Source: Oscillospiraceae bacterium (GTDB lineage: Bacteria > Bacillota_A > Clostridia > Oscillospirales > Oscillospiraceae). From it: 44,602 nucleotides of DNA. This document shows positions 8,054 to 15,191 of the stretch, piece by piece (the first letter of the stretch is position 1; each line of letters starts with the position of its first letter). A program made the position numbers and the translations under genes. The DNA lies in contig JAFUES010000037.1 in NCBI GenBank assembly GCA_017470325.1, forward strand, positions 1-44,602. The letters run 5' to 3'. Under the pieces are notes generated by a model that saw only the letters and a program-made list of their open reading frames with translations, was not told the DNA's origin and did not search any database.

Positions 8054-8842
8054 CTATTTCATCCCGAAGAAGGCGATCATCCCTTCTGAGGCGATGTGCA
8101 TTTTGGCGGGGTCCAGAAAACGGTGGTCCCCGTCTTCGATTGGGACGAAGCCAATACCATTTTTCTCGGCGAACGCCTTGGACGCGTCGAAGGATGCGAC
8201 CTCATCCCGGGTGCCATGAAAAATCAGAATGTCTTTCGCGTATGGCAGAAAATCGCGTGCGATGATCTCAGTCTTTTTCAAGCTTTCCAGGAAAATTTGA
8301 TCCACTTCGATCTTCCGGTCAAATCCCACCTGTACCGTGTTCCCTTTTCGGATCTGCTCCCGGTCGCTTTCCGTCATGATGGTTTTCATGAGCACATCAT
8401 ACATGTTGACCGCCGGACTGCGAAGCACAATCTTTTGAAAGGGATTGCTGTGCTCTGAGACATATTTCAGGAACAGATACGCGCCGAAGCTGTTCGCATA
8501 GGCATAGAGCGCCGGCGGGGAATGAACACCGGAACTTGCTTCCTTCGCCCCAAAATTCTCCTGAATGTAGGCATGCATCAGTCTCAGATAATCGTCGCAG
8601 GTTTCCAGGCGAAGCTTCAGGGCAGCATCGTCACCGTGACAGGGCCAGTTAAAGGTGACCAGCGCTGTGTGCTCATTTTGAGCCCGGACGCGCGCCGCGA
8701 ATTTTTCGGCTGCAAGGTTGTCTTTATGCCCGCCGAAGCCGTGACCGAACAGGATGACTGTCCGGATATCGTCACGGTCTGTGCAGTATAGCTTCCCCTG
8801 GATAACGTGCCCCTCAGCGCGGTGTGCAAAATATTCTTCCAT
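8054..8842 (-). CDS. Alpha/beta hydrolase
   Basis: A 262-residue serine hydrolase with the alpha/beta fold. The oxyanion segment is FGHGFGGHKDN (about 33-43), the nucleophile elbow is ANSFGAY (Ser, a variant of GxSxG), and the acid and base are in FHGTRDE and EDGDHRF near the C-terminus. This pattern resembles bacterial esterase/lipase and S9-like hydrolases acting on small esters or amides in the cytoplasm; there is no signal peptide. GGAGA lies before the ATG. In a chromosome without the island it would lie just downstream of guaA and its terminator. The substrate is unknown. Confidence 0.8.
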   Translation of the reverse strand: MEEYFAHRAEGHVIQGKLYCTDRDDIRTVILFGHGFGGHKDNLAAEKFAARVRAQNEHTALVTFNWPCHGDDAALKLRLETCDDYLRLMHAYIQENFGAKEASSGVHSPPALYAYANSFGAYLFLKYVSEHSNPFQKIVLRSPAVNMYDVLMKTIMTESDREQIRKGNTVQVGFDRKIEVDQIFLESLKKTEIIARDFLPYAKDILIFHGTRDEVASFDASKAFAEKNGIGFVPIEDGDHRFLDPAKMHIASEGMIAFFGMK

Positions 8843-8911
8843 TGTCGTCTCTCCGTTTCTGAAAACCCGATCATAATCATCATCGTTATCCCCGGATCAC
8901 GGGGAAAAAGA

Positions 8912-8952
8912 AACCCCCGCGAAGCCTTGCGCCGCAAGGCTTCGCGGGGGTT
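8912..8952 (-). terminator. Strong leftward terminator, probably native to guaA
   Basis: A perfect 17 bp stem at 8914-8930 and 8934-8950 with a three-base loop. On the minus strand it is followed by a U-rich run (GTTTCTTTTT). It lies seven bases beyond the Trp-Glu-stop codons preserved in the repeat at 8959, so in an island-free chromosome it would follow the guaA stop directly. At present it can serve only the GntR gene. Confidence 0.8.
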
Positions 8953-8958
8953 CTGGTC

Positions 8959-9033
8959 ACTCCCACTTGCCAACTAAATCTCCGCTTTAATTGCTTTTGT
9001 TTAGGAGATTTGTCTCGACATGACTCCATTTGA
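8959..9033. repeat. 75 bp direct repeat, outer left attachment site of the island
   Basis: This 75 bp sequence recurs at 10536-10610 with six mismatches by my count. Read on the minus strand its outer end gives AAG TGG GAG TGA, that is Lys-Trp-Glu-stop, the same ending as GuaA (Glu-Trp-Glu-stop). This is expected of an att site in the 3' end of guaA. The inner part includes TTTGTCTCGACATGACTCCA. Confidence 0.75.
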
Positions 9034-9082
9034 TGTGATTACTATTGCTGCAGTATTACATATGTAGTAGTAAACTGGCTTT

Positions 9083-9784
9083 TTACCGGTCAGCATCCCA
9101 GCCTCGCCGGGTAATCTCCTCCCACAGTGCGGCCCGCTGGCCCCGGTAGCAATCCAGCCAGTTGCGATTTGTCGCAGCCTCAGCCGCATCCACATCCCTT
9201 ACCCGGAGCGCCTCGATCAGCGCATCGTGCGCAGCGATCGAGGATTCCCGCTCAAAACCGATGGCGGACAGAATATACTCGAAGCGATAGACATGCGCCT
9301 GCAGTTGTTGATGATAGGCAAGCAGGAAGGGATTATCCGCTATCTGCGCTACTGCGGTGTGGAAGCTCCGGTCTGCAGCAAGCACCTGCTCGACGTCTCC
9401 TGCAGCCTGTGCTTTTGCGAAGCGCGCGTTCAACTCCGCAAGTCTGTCAAGATCTGACTCCTTTCGCTTCTCGCAGGCCAGACGTGCGACGCTGCTCGCG
9501 ACGCCTGAGATGGCCTCATAGACTGCGTCACATTCTTTGCGAGACAGACGGGAGACAAAACTTCCGCGTGCAGGGTAGATGTCGGTAAACCGCTCCCGCT
9601 CAAGCAAGAGCAAAGCCTCATGAACCGGAGTCCGGCTGACGGAAAAGAATGAGGCAATCTCTACCTCATTCAGCTTCTCTCCCGGTTGAAGCGTCCCGTT
9701 GACGATCCAGCGCAACAACTGCTCATAGATGCGATCCGCTACACTCTCATGTTTCTGCGCTTGTGAGCTCTTCGGTACAGGCAT
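9083..9784 (-). CDS. GntR-family regulator, FCD subfamily
   Basis: A 233-residue transcription factor. Residues about 12-75 are the GntR winged helix (ADRIYEQLLRWIVNGTLQPG, LNEVEIASFFSVSRTPVHEA, ARGSFVS). Residues about 90-220 are an all-helical FCD ligand domain with the metal/ligand residues Asp and His in AADRSFHTAVAQ and a later His in AAHDALIEAL. FCD regulators sense small carboxylic acids. AGGAGG precedes the ATG. It is divergent from the YgjV-like gene; back-to-back promoters at 9861-9925 and repeated ATATGCA motifs suggest that it controls itself and that gene. The ligand is unknown. Confidence 0.9.
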   Translation of the reverse strand: MPVPKSSQAQKHESVADRIYEQLLRWIVNGTLQPGEKLNEVEIASFFSVSRTPVHEALLLLERERFTDIYPARGSFVSRLSRKECDAVYEAISGVASSVARLACEKRKESDLDRLAELNARFAKAQAAGDVEQVLAADRSFHTAVAQIADNPFLLAYHQQLQAHVYRFEYILSAIGFERESSIAAHDALIEALRVRDVDAAEAATNRNWLDCYRGQRAALWEEITRRGWDADR

Positions 9785-9860
9785 GGCGATCCTCCTGAAA
9801 ACGGTGTGCTCGCTTATGTTGTGCGGTCATGTCCTCGTTGTACACACCCGTTTTTATTAT

Positions 9861-9889
9861 AATATAACACCCTTCCTTGCGATACGCAA
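9861..9889 (-). promoter_or_regulatory. Promoter for the GntR gene
   Basis: On the minus strand TTGCGT (9889-9884), 17 bp spacer, TATATT (9866-9861). It lies back to back with the rightward promoter at 9897. TTGTACACA at about 9839-9847, between promoter and gene, resembles FCD-GntR half-sites. Confidence 0.55.
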
Positions 9890-9896
9890 TATGCAC

Positions 9897-9925
9897 TTGA
9901 CTTTCCCGCGCGAAGCTGCTATGAT
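9897..9925 (+). promoter_or_regulatory. Promoter for the YgjV-like gene
   Basis: TTGACT, 17 bp spacer, TATGAT. The predicted transcription start is about 9932, at the edge of the ATATGCA repeats. Confidence 0.65.
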
Positions 9926-9934
9926 CACATTAAG

Positions 9935-9955
9935 ATATGCAATATGCAATATGCA
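9935..9955 (+). promoter_or_regulatory. Triple ATATGCA repeat, candidate operator
   Basis: Three exact tandem copies of ATATGCA at 9935, 9942 and 9949, with a fourth at 9889-9895 between the divergent promoters. The position at the start of the rightward transcript suits repressor binding, most simply by the adjacent GntR protein. Binding is inference. Confidence 0.45.
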
Positions 9956-9976
9956 GATAGTGGAGGAGGATGCGTT

Positions 9977-10480
9977 ATGCGGCTGATCTTGCTTGGAAAT
10001 ATCGTTTCGGCCTTTGCCTCCGTTTTTCTAGCTGCCAGTTGTCTTGTCAACAACAAGCGACGGGCCTACTTATGCCAAGCCGCAGAGAGTGTGCTGCTGG
10101 TCATATCTTCTCTCCTGTTGCGTTCCTGGGCAGGGGCATCTACGCAGTTGATTGCCGTCTACCGCAACGTGGAAGTGATGGAGGACCGTTTCTCCGGGCG
10201 GAAGCTGCTTATCTGCACACTGCTCACGGTGGGAATTGGGCTGGCCGTCAACAATCGCGGCTTGATTGGCCTGATCCCCATTGCGGCAACCATTCAGTTG
10301 AGCTTTTGCAATCGCTATGCCAGATCCCTATGGGGAATAAAATGGGCTTTCTTCTTCAATGGGCTGCTGTATATCGTCTACTCTCTTTTCATTTCGGACT
10401 ATGCCTACGCCATTGCCCTTATGGCAATCTGTGCAGGATGCCTCACCAGCCTTGTTCACCTTCGCCGCAGCCAGATATGA
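9977..10480 (+). CDS. YgjV-like membrane protein
   Basis: A 167-residue protein with about six hydrophobic segments that resembles the YgjV inner-membrane family. The pattern is helix pairs with short basic loops (VNNKRRAYL, VMEDRFSGRKLL, NRYARSLW). ATG 9977 is preceded by GGAGGAGGA; an upstream in-frame ATG at 9944 lies inside the ATATGCA repeats and has no ribosome site. Function in the family is unknown. Its divergent partner is a GntR regulator, so expression probably responds to a small ligand. It lies in the outer remnant of the guaA island. Confidence 0.7.
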   Translation: MRLILLGNIVSAFASVFLAASCLVNNKRRAYLCQAAESVLLVISSLLLRSWAGASTQLIAVYRNVEVMEDRFSGRKLLICTLLTVGIGLAVNNRGLIGLIPIAATIQLSFCNRYARSLWGIKWAFFFNGLLYIVYSLFISDYAYAIALMAICAGCLTSLVHLRRSQI

Positions 10481-10485
10481 GAGCT

Positions 10486-10517
10486 AAAGGCGGCGGGGAT
10501 TTCTCCTCGCCGCCTTT
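10486..10517 (+). terminator. Terminator after the YgjV-like gene
   Basis: Stem AAAGGCGGCG with CGCCGCCTTT around a 12-base loop. The core GCGGCGGGGATTTCTCC recurs in the terminator at 17188-17213. Confidence 0.65.
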
Positions 10518-10535
10518 GGGTATTATGTAAGTTTC

Positions 10536-10610
10536 ATTCCCACTCGCCAAGCAAATCTCCACTTTAACTGCTTTTGTTTAGGAGATTTGTCTCGACATGA
10601 CTCCATTTGA
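10536..10610. repeat. 75 bp direct repeat, left attachment site of the mobilizable element
   Basis: Second copy of the repeat at 8959. Its first ten bases, ATTCCCACTC, are identical to 23825-23834 at the guaA 3' end. On the minus strand it reads GAG TGG GAA TGA, so recombination with the guaA site would leave GuaA ending Glu-Trp-Glu-stop. It is followed by a GACTCC direct repeat at 10599-10614. Confidence 0.8.
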
Positions 10611-10854
10611 CTCCCATTATCCTTAACCCATGGGATCTACGGACTTTTGCTATCAAAAAGCTATCAAAGCTGCTATCACCGTTCCGATTTGTTGGGGCAG
10701 TATACGCTGGTTTGGACGATTAACGAAAATGCTTTGATCATTTGTCATCAGCTCTTTGACGTGGTTACTATAGCACATAATCTGATGCTTTTCAATGTTA
10801 TCATCATAGAAACACGGTGGGATTTAACAGAATGTAAAGGATTTACCTTTACCA
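10611..10854. other. Non-coding left end of the element with arm-type repeats
   Basis: An AT-rich stretch with three GCTATCA copies at 10649, 10660 and 10672 (11 and 12 bp spacing), the same heptamer as at 23736 and 23747 near the right end. I read these as integrase arm sites. A small hairpin, GTAAAGG-ATTTA-CCTTTAC, at 10834-10852 lies just after the leftward epoxide-hydrolase-family gene. I see no gene here. Confidence 0.6.
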
Positions 10855-11943
10855 TTAGAAGATTGCTTTCATAAACGAGCTTATATTCTCAGCAAAAGCC
10901 TCCGGATGCTCCAATGCCGTGAAGTGGCCTCCACGCGGCATCTCTGTGTATTGGATGATCGGATAGTTCCGCTCGATCCATTCTCTCGGTATAGGAAGGA
11001 CATCATGTGGGAACGCTGCAAAGGCAGTTGGCACGGTGATTTTGCCCATTGGCGGCAGAGTAAAGCTGTTGCCGTGATAGGCCCGGATCGAGGTGGAAGC
11101 CGTGTTCGTCATCCAATAAAGTGTCAGGCAGTCGCAGAGATCATCCATGGTGAGCAGCGGCCAATCGCTCCAGGCATGGTATTTTTCCACGATCCACGCC
11201 GCCATGCCCGCGGGAGAATCGCTCAGCGCATAGGCCAGGGACTGGGGCTTCGTGCTGTGGATGCTGATATATGCTCCCTCTTTGCGGAGCCACTCCTGCG
11301 CCCGCCGCTTGTAGTCGAGTTCCTCCAGCGTCAAGGTTTCATCCACCGCGGCTACAAGGTCACCGGCAAAGCCCGCGTCGGTCAGATGGATGCCCTTGAC
11401 CTCCTGCGGATAGCGGGAGGCGAGATAGCAGGTCACACCGCGCCCCATATCTCCGCCAGACGCCGCGTATGACCTGTAGCCCAACACCTCCGTCATCAGC
11501 TTGTGCCAGATCTCGGCGGTCTCGGCATTGTTCATATATCCCTTCGGCGGCAGTGTGGAGAATGCGAAGCCGGGTAAAGACGGAACGACAAGGTCATAAT
11601 CCGAAAGCAGAGGAAACACCTTGGCATAGCGCAGAAAGCTGTCCGGCCAGCCGTGGGTCAGCAGCAATGGCTTTGCCCCCTTGCGCGGGGAACGGATATG
11701 GAAAAAGTGGATCGTCAGGCCGTCGATCTCACTGGTAAACTGCGGGTATTGATTCAGTTCCCGCTCCTTGCGCCGCCAGTCAAAACGGTTGCACCAGTAG
11801 TCAAGAAGTGACGATAAATAGCCGCTGTCCGTGCCGAGGTTCCAATCTCCGTTGCTGTCTATGAGCGGGAGCCTCGTATCCCGGATACGCTGACGCAGCT
11901 CCGCCAGCCCTTCCTCCGGGAAATGGATCTCAAATTCCTTCAT
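10855..11943 (-). CDS. Epoxide hydrolase family protein (EHN domain)
   Basis: A 362-residue alpha/beta hydrolase with the N-terminal EHN segment (residues 1-100; DTRLPLIDSNGDWNLGTDSG, NRFDWRRKERELNQYPQF) of microsomal-type epoxide hydrolases. The oxyanion motif is THGWPDS, the nucleophile is Asp in SGGDMGRGV, and the His is in PRGGHFTALEHPE. Such enzymes open epoxides through an alkyl-enzyme ester; bacterial members act on xenobiotic or lipid epoxides. The start overlaps the stop of the DUF523 gene by ATGA and has only a weak ribosome site, so translation is coupled. Last gene of the element's cargo block. The substrate is unknown. Confidence 0.85.
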   Translation of the reverse strand: MKEFEIHFPEEGLAELRQRIRDTRLPLIDSNGDWNLGTDSGYLSSLLDYWCNRFDWRRKERELNQYPQFTSEIDGLTIHFFHIRSPRKGAKPLLLTHGWPDSFLRYAKVFPLLSDYDLVVPSLPGFAFSTLPPKGYMNNAETAEIWHKLMTEVLGYRSYAASGGDMGRGVTCYLASRYPQEVKGIHLTDAGFAGDLVAAVDETLTLEELDYKRRAQEWLRKEGAYISIHSTKPQSLAYALSDSPAGMAAWIVEKYHAWSDWPLLTMDDLCDCLTLYWMTNTASTSIRAYHGNSFTLPPMGKITVPTAFAAFPHDVLPIPREWIERNYPIIQYTEMPRGGHFTALEHPEAFAENISSFMKAIF

Positions 11944-12380
11944 GCTTCTATTTCTTTCTTGGCCGCCAGATACTCCTGTTCCGTCATGACAGGGATTCCT
12001 GCATCGAGCAGCATCTGCGTGAACACACCGTTACCTTCCACCAAACCACCGTCGAAGTAGCCGTTGTGGATCAAGCCAATGCCGCAAGAGGGGCTTTTCG
12101 CTTTCAGGATCGCGCGGCTGCAACCGTGCTCCCGGCAGATGCGCAGTGATTCCTCCGCACCGCGGATGAACTCAGCGGTGACGTCTTTCCCGCTCTTGCT
12201 AAATACGCGGCCGTCCCGCTGTTCGCTGGGATCTCGAGGCGTGGGCAGGCCGCCCAGCTCCTCCGGGCAGACCGGGATCGCCTTTCCCTCGTCCACCAGG
12301 CGCTTGATCTCCGGCACAAGCTTGTTCCCGCCGTCCATGCGGCAGTTGACGCCTGCAAGACAGGCGCTGACAAGGATCAT
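11940..12380 (-). CDS. DUF523 / TudS-like desulfidase
   Basis: A 146-residue DUF523 protein. The conserved cysteine segments are SACLAGVNCRMDGG, IPVCPEELGGLPTPRDP and LKAKSPSCGIG. The characterised member TudS is a [4Fe-4S] enzyme that desulfurises 2-thiouracil, and these cysteines are the cluster ligands there. AGGTG precedes the ATG. The gene has its own strong promoter at 12416-12445 and is coupled to the downstream epoxide-hydrolase-family gene by an ATGA overlap. Neighbouring ferredoxin and CCG proteins could supply electrons or clusters, but that is inference. Desulfuration of a thio-nucleobase or similar thio-compound is the best guess. Confidence 0.8.
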   Translation of the reverse strand: MILVSACLAGVNCRMDGGNKLVPEIKRLVDEGKAIPVCPEELGGLPTPRDPSEQRDGRVFSKSGKDVTAEFIRGAEESLRICREHGCSRAILKAKSPSCGIGLIHNGYFDGGLVEGNGVFTQMLLDAGIPVMTEQEYLAAKKEIEA

Positions 12381-12415
12381 CCTGCGTCACCTCGATTATC
12401 TTCTGATTATCAACG

Positions 12416-12445
12416 ATTATACAGTGGAATATTCCGTTGTGTCAA
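12416..12445 (-). promoter_or_regulatory. Promoter with palindrome in the spacer, before DUF523
   Basis: On the minus strand TTGACA (12445-12440), 18 bp spacer, TATAAT (12421-12416). The spacer contains the perfect palindrome GGAATATTCC at 12426-12435. The -35 overlaps the stop codon of the CCG gene, so the DUF523 and epoxide-hydrolase-family pair can be expressed separately from the MarR-led unit. A dyad between -35 and -10 is a typical place for MerR-type or repressor binding. Confidence 0.75.
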
Positions 12446-13140
12446 TGCGTCTCTATGTATGCGTTCAATCTCCCATGATACTCATCCAAGGTATCCGGCA
12501 TGGGTTCGGACGCGCGGTCCAGCAGGAGATCCGGCAGATAAAGCGGCGTTTTGCCGCCTGAGGTCATGGCGCGGACACAGCCGATGCAGGTGACCACCAC
12601 GTTTTCGCAGGGGAATTGTTCCGCCCGCTCCCGGATCCGTGCCTCGACCTGCTCGTTGGATACGTAGCCGTAGAAATTGTCTCCGCAGCAGACAGATTTG
12701 GTGCCGCTGAATTCCGCCTCCGCGATCTCAATTTTCATCTTGCGCAAGAGACTGCGGATCGCCGCGTGTACCTGCGGCTTGTGCCGGTAACCGCAGGAAT
12801 CATGCACAGACACTGTCAGGCCACTGTGATCCGGCAGCGCCAGCCCTTCGATCCCGTCCAGCACTTCCCAGATGGAGACGGTGTTGATGCCGGGATACAG
12901 GGAGCGGAAGCGTCTGTCACAACCGGCGCAGTTGTTGATGACCGTCGCGCCCTCAGGCAGCTGCGGATCGTGACGGCAGCAAATGTTGTGGAATTTCACA
13001 TCGCCGAAGTTGTTCCGCAGCAGTTTCCAAAGCAGGTCAGGGACTTCCGGCTTATAGGCGCTCATGGCGCAGCCGGGATTGAAATAGCATTTGGTCATGT
13101 CGATCTGATCGACGGAAATACTCTCTCGGATTTGTGCCAT
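12442..13140 (-). CDS. CCG-domain iron-sulfur protein (heterodisulfide-reductase-like)
   Basis: A 232-residue protein with two cysteine-rich CCG domains, as in HdrB, GlpC, LutA and related oxidoreductase subunits. Domain 1 has Cys in KCYFNPGC, NICCRHD and NNCAGC (about residues 18-90). Domain 2 has HDSCGYR, SVCCGDNFYG and VTCIGC (about 125-205). In HdrB such domains hold noncubane [4Fe-4S] clusters that act on disulfides. GGAGG precedes the ATG, 12 bases after the ferredoxin stop, so the two are co-translated and probably form one electron-transfer unit. A partner oxidase or dehydrogenase is not seen. Confidence 0.8.
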   Translation of the reverse strand: MAQIRESISVDQIDMTKCYFNPGCAMSAYKPEVPDLLWKLLRNNFGDVKFHNICCRHDPQLPEGATVINNCAGCDRRFRSLYPGINTVSIWEVLDGIEGLALPDHSGLTVSVHDSCGYRHKPQVHAAIRSLLRKMKIEIAEAEFSGTKSVCCGDNFYGYVSNEQVEARIRERAEQFPCENVVVTCIGCVRAMTSGGKTPLYLPDLLLDRASEPMPDTLDEYHGRLNAYIETH

Positions 13141-13152
13141 AAAATCGCCTCC

Positions 13153-13383
13153 TCAAACGGGCTGGGGTACGCCCAACGGACAGACATAAGAACAGGTCCC
13201 GCAGTCGATACAGAGTGCAGGATCGATTTCATACCGGCCGTCGCCCTCCGTGATCGCCTGGACAGGACAGGCTTCCGCGCAGCTTCCGCACATGACGCAA
13301 TCTTCGGAAATTACATAATAGAATTTGTCCTCCACGCCGGGAATAACCGGCGCAACAAGGGTGTTTTCAGGCTTCCATTTCAT
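13153..13383 (-). CDS. 2x[4Fe-4S] ferredoxin
   Basis: A 76-residue ferredoxin with two clusters, CVMCGSCAEACP and CIDCGTCSYVCP, and a 25-residue N-terminal extension. The frame is open further upstream, but those codons overlap the MFS gene out of frame; ATG 13383 with an AAGGAAAC ribosome site is the likely start. It lies between the MFS transporter and the CCG protein. The separate ferredoxin plus CCG protein resemble the two halves of fused iron-sulfur subunits such as GlpC, so an electron-carrier role for the CCG protein or for the TudS-like enzyme is plausible. Confidence 0.85.
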   Translation of the reverse strand: MKWKPENTLVAPVIPGVEDKFYYVISEDCVMCGSCAEACPVQAITEGDGRYEIDPALCIDCGTCSYVCPLGVPQPV

Positions 13384-13433
13384 ATGTACGGTTTCCTTTC
13401 TGACTGAGTATTCTTTGTCATAGGAGCGGTTTG

Positions 13434-14654
13434 TCATAGGAGCGGTTCCTGCACGGTATAGGAAAGAATCGCCGCGCCGGCGGCCAGAGCCCCACCGAGC
13501 AGCCAAATCAGCGTATAGCTCCCTGTATTCGACACCATAATGCCGCCCAGATAGGTACTCAGGAAGCTCCCGATCTGGTGAAAGACAAAGGCGGTGCCGG
13601 AGAGCAGGCCGAGCTTCTTGGCGCCGTAGAGCTTACTGAGCAGATTCGTGGTGGGCGGGACAGTGGCATTGCCGATCAGGCCGAGAAATACCACGAAGAA
13701 ATAGACTGTGAAGACTGTTTTTGGCATCAGCAGAAACAGCACCACCGCGACAGGCCGCAGGGCGTAGAGGGTGCCCAGCACCCATTTACACCGAACTTTG
13801 ACACAGAGAAAGCCGGCGAGGATCGGACCGATCATCCCAAAAATTCCGTACACGGTGAATGCAAACGCCGCAGTCTGACCGGAAAAGTCCAAGCTGACGA
13901 TCTGTGCGTAAAGCTGCGTCTCGATAATCGCCATGAAAAAGCCGCAGGTGAAGAAAGCCAGCGCCAGATGCAGGAAATCCCGGCTCTTTAGGGCGTCCAG
14001 GATCGCGCGTCCGGTGACCACTTCCTCAGCCGTCTCAGCCTGTGCGGATCTCGTTTCCGCGTTCTTCTCCGCGAAATGGAGCCAGATGCAGAGCGCGACG
14101 ATCAGGGCCGAGAGAAAGGAGAATCCCAGCGTCAAGGCGCGGAGGCCGCCCCTATCGATCAGGCTCTGCGCCACGGGAGCCAGGATGGAGCCGCCGATGC
14201 CGCCCGCCCCATTGATAATGCCGGAGACGGCAGCGGCCTTCTTTTCCCCGAGAATGGGCGTGACCGCGCTCATCACCAGCCCGAAGGCCATTGCTCCTGT
14301 ACCGCCGCCGATAACCGGGCCGAAGAGAAGATCCAGCATCCAGACCTGTCTGCACAGCGGCGTCAGGACAAAGCCCACGCAGAGCATCAGCGCACCGAGC
14401 GCCAGGACGCTGGCGTTTGTCTTTTTCAGGGCCAGCGCTCCGAATACCGGCTGGGAGATGCCGTAAAAGAGCTGGGCCAGCGCAATGGCAAAGCTCACTG
14501 CGGCGCTTTCAAATCCTGTTGCGTTTACAATGGCGGAAGAAATAAGACCGTAATTGACTCTGACCCCATTGTTCAGCGCATAGATCAGGCAGCCCACAAG
14601 GGCGATCACCACAAACCGGCCTGTGATAGTTTTCTGTGTATTCCGCTTTTCCAT
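13434..14654 (-). CDS. MFS transporter
   Basis: A 406-residue major-facilitator protein with 12 predicted membrane segments and a central cytoplasmic loop around residues 195-215 (AEKNAETRSAQAETAEEVV). The inter-helix motif is ALALKKTNASVLALGALM. The overall pattern (GVRVNYGLISSAIV at the start, GGIGGSILAPVAQSL in helix 5) resembles the monocarboxylate/oxalate-formate antiporter-like branch rather than drug exporters, but the substrate cannot be assigned. AGGAG lies before the ATG. It begins 15 bases after the MarR stop, so it is the first structural gene under MarR control. Confidence 0.85.
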   Translation of the reverse strand: MEKRNTQKTITGRFVVIALVGCLIYALNNGVRVNYGLISSAIVNATGFESAAVSFAIALAQLFYGISQPVFGALALKKTNASVLALGALMLCVGFVLTPLCRQVWMLDLLFGPVIGGGTGAMAFGLVMSAVTPILGEKKAAAVSGIINGAGGIGGSILAPVAQSLIDRGGLRALTLGFSFLSALIVALCIWLHFAEKNAETRSAQAETAEEVVTGRAILDALKSRDFLHLALAFFTCGFFMAIIETQLYAQIVSLDFSGQTAAFAFTVYGIFGMIGPILAGFLCVKVRCKWVLGTLYALRPVAVVLFLLMPKTVFTVYFFVVFLGLIGNATVPPTTNLLSKLYGAKKLGLLSGTAFVFHQIGSFLSTYLGGIMVSNTGSYTLIWLLGGALAAGAAILSYTVQEPLL

Positions 14655-14669
14655 GGTGGTTTCTCCTGA

Positions 14670-15080
14670 TTACAGTCTTTGCAGCTTCTGGCCAATTCGC
14701 AGCAGAGCGGCGGCGTCCTCGTCGCCCAGCACGTCGCATACTCGCTTCTGGGCGGATTCCCAAAGGGGAACAGCCTGAGCAAGGGTCTCTTTTCCCGTCT
14801 CCGAGAGCATATAGACTTTGCCGCGGCCACTGGTTTCCTGAATAAAGCCCTTTGCCTCCAAAAGCCTTGCGTCACGCACCATGGTTGTGCGTTCGATCCC
14901 GGTTTTCTCAGCCCAGACAGTCAGATTCCCGTTCCCCAGGCGCTCCAGATTCCGCAAGAGGCAGAATTGCGCCGTGTTCAGGCCGGATTCCTTCAAGGAA
15001 TCATTGTAGAAATCCGTCAGGATCCCCGCGATCCGCCGGGCATTGGTGTTGTAACAGGGGCTGGTAAAAGCTCTTGCCAT
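14670..15080 (-). CDS. MarR-family regulator
   Basis: A 136-residue winged-helix protein. The fold is clear in LNTAQFCLLRNLERLGNGNL, LTVWAEKTGIERTTMVRDAR (recognition helix), LLEAKGFIQETSGRGKVYML (wing) and a C-terminal dimer helix. ATG 15080 has GGAGG eight bases before it; an upstream in-frame TTG at 15095 overlaps that site. The gene heads the MFS, ferredoxin and CCG unit and has a palindrome at its start of transcription. MarR proteins usually respond to phenolic or oxidising ligands, so it probably represses this unit until an inducer is present. Confidence 0.9.
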   Translation of the reverse strand: MARAFTSPCYNTNARRIAGILTDFYNDSLKESGLNTAQFCLLRNLERLGNGNLTVWAEKTGIERTTMVRDARLLEAKGFIQETSGRGKVYMLSETGKETLAQAVPLWESAQKRVCDVLGDEDAAALLRIGQKLQRL

Positions 15081-15098
15081 CTTGCCGTCCTCCAAACT

Positions 15099-15146
15099 GT
15101 GTATTTACACTATTCGGAGAATACCACTCTTGTTTGTATCTGTCAA
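15099..15146 (-). promoter_or_regulatory. MarR promoter and palindromic operator
   Basis: On the minus strand TTGACA (15146-15141), 17 bp spacer, TATTCT (15123-15118). The palindrome GTGTA-TT-TACAC at 15099-15110 lies at the expected transcription start, a classic site for MarR autorepression. Confidence 0.7.
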
Positions 15147-15191
15147 GCAGTGTTTTCACCGTTGGCAGACACCAATTCGACCCGATTTGTG

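Larger units (their letters stand above)
8959..10545. mobile_element. Remnant integrated element (GntR-YgjV segment)
   Basis: A 1.58 kb segment bounded by the two 75 bp direct repeats, both carrying guaA-like Trp-Glu-stop ends. It contains only a GntR regulator and a YgjV-like gene, with no integrase or mobilisation gene. The simplest reading is an older element at the guaA site that has lost its recombination genes and lies outside a newer, complete insertion (accretion). It might still be moved by the neighbouring integrase. Confidence 0.55.

Noticed and set aside
8959..10610. 75 bp repeats considered as IS terminal repeats
   Set aside because: They are in direct, not inverted, orientation, there is no transposase between them, and they carry guaA-like stop codons, which fits att sites better.
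12442..13383. Ferredoxin and CCG protein considered as a complete lactate-utilisation (Lut) or Hdr complex
   Set aside because: LutB, LutC or HdrA/HdrC partners are absent; only the cysteine-domain protein and a small ferredoxin are present.
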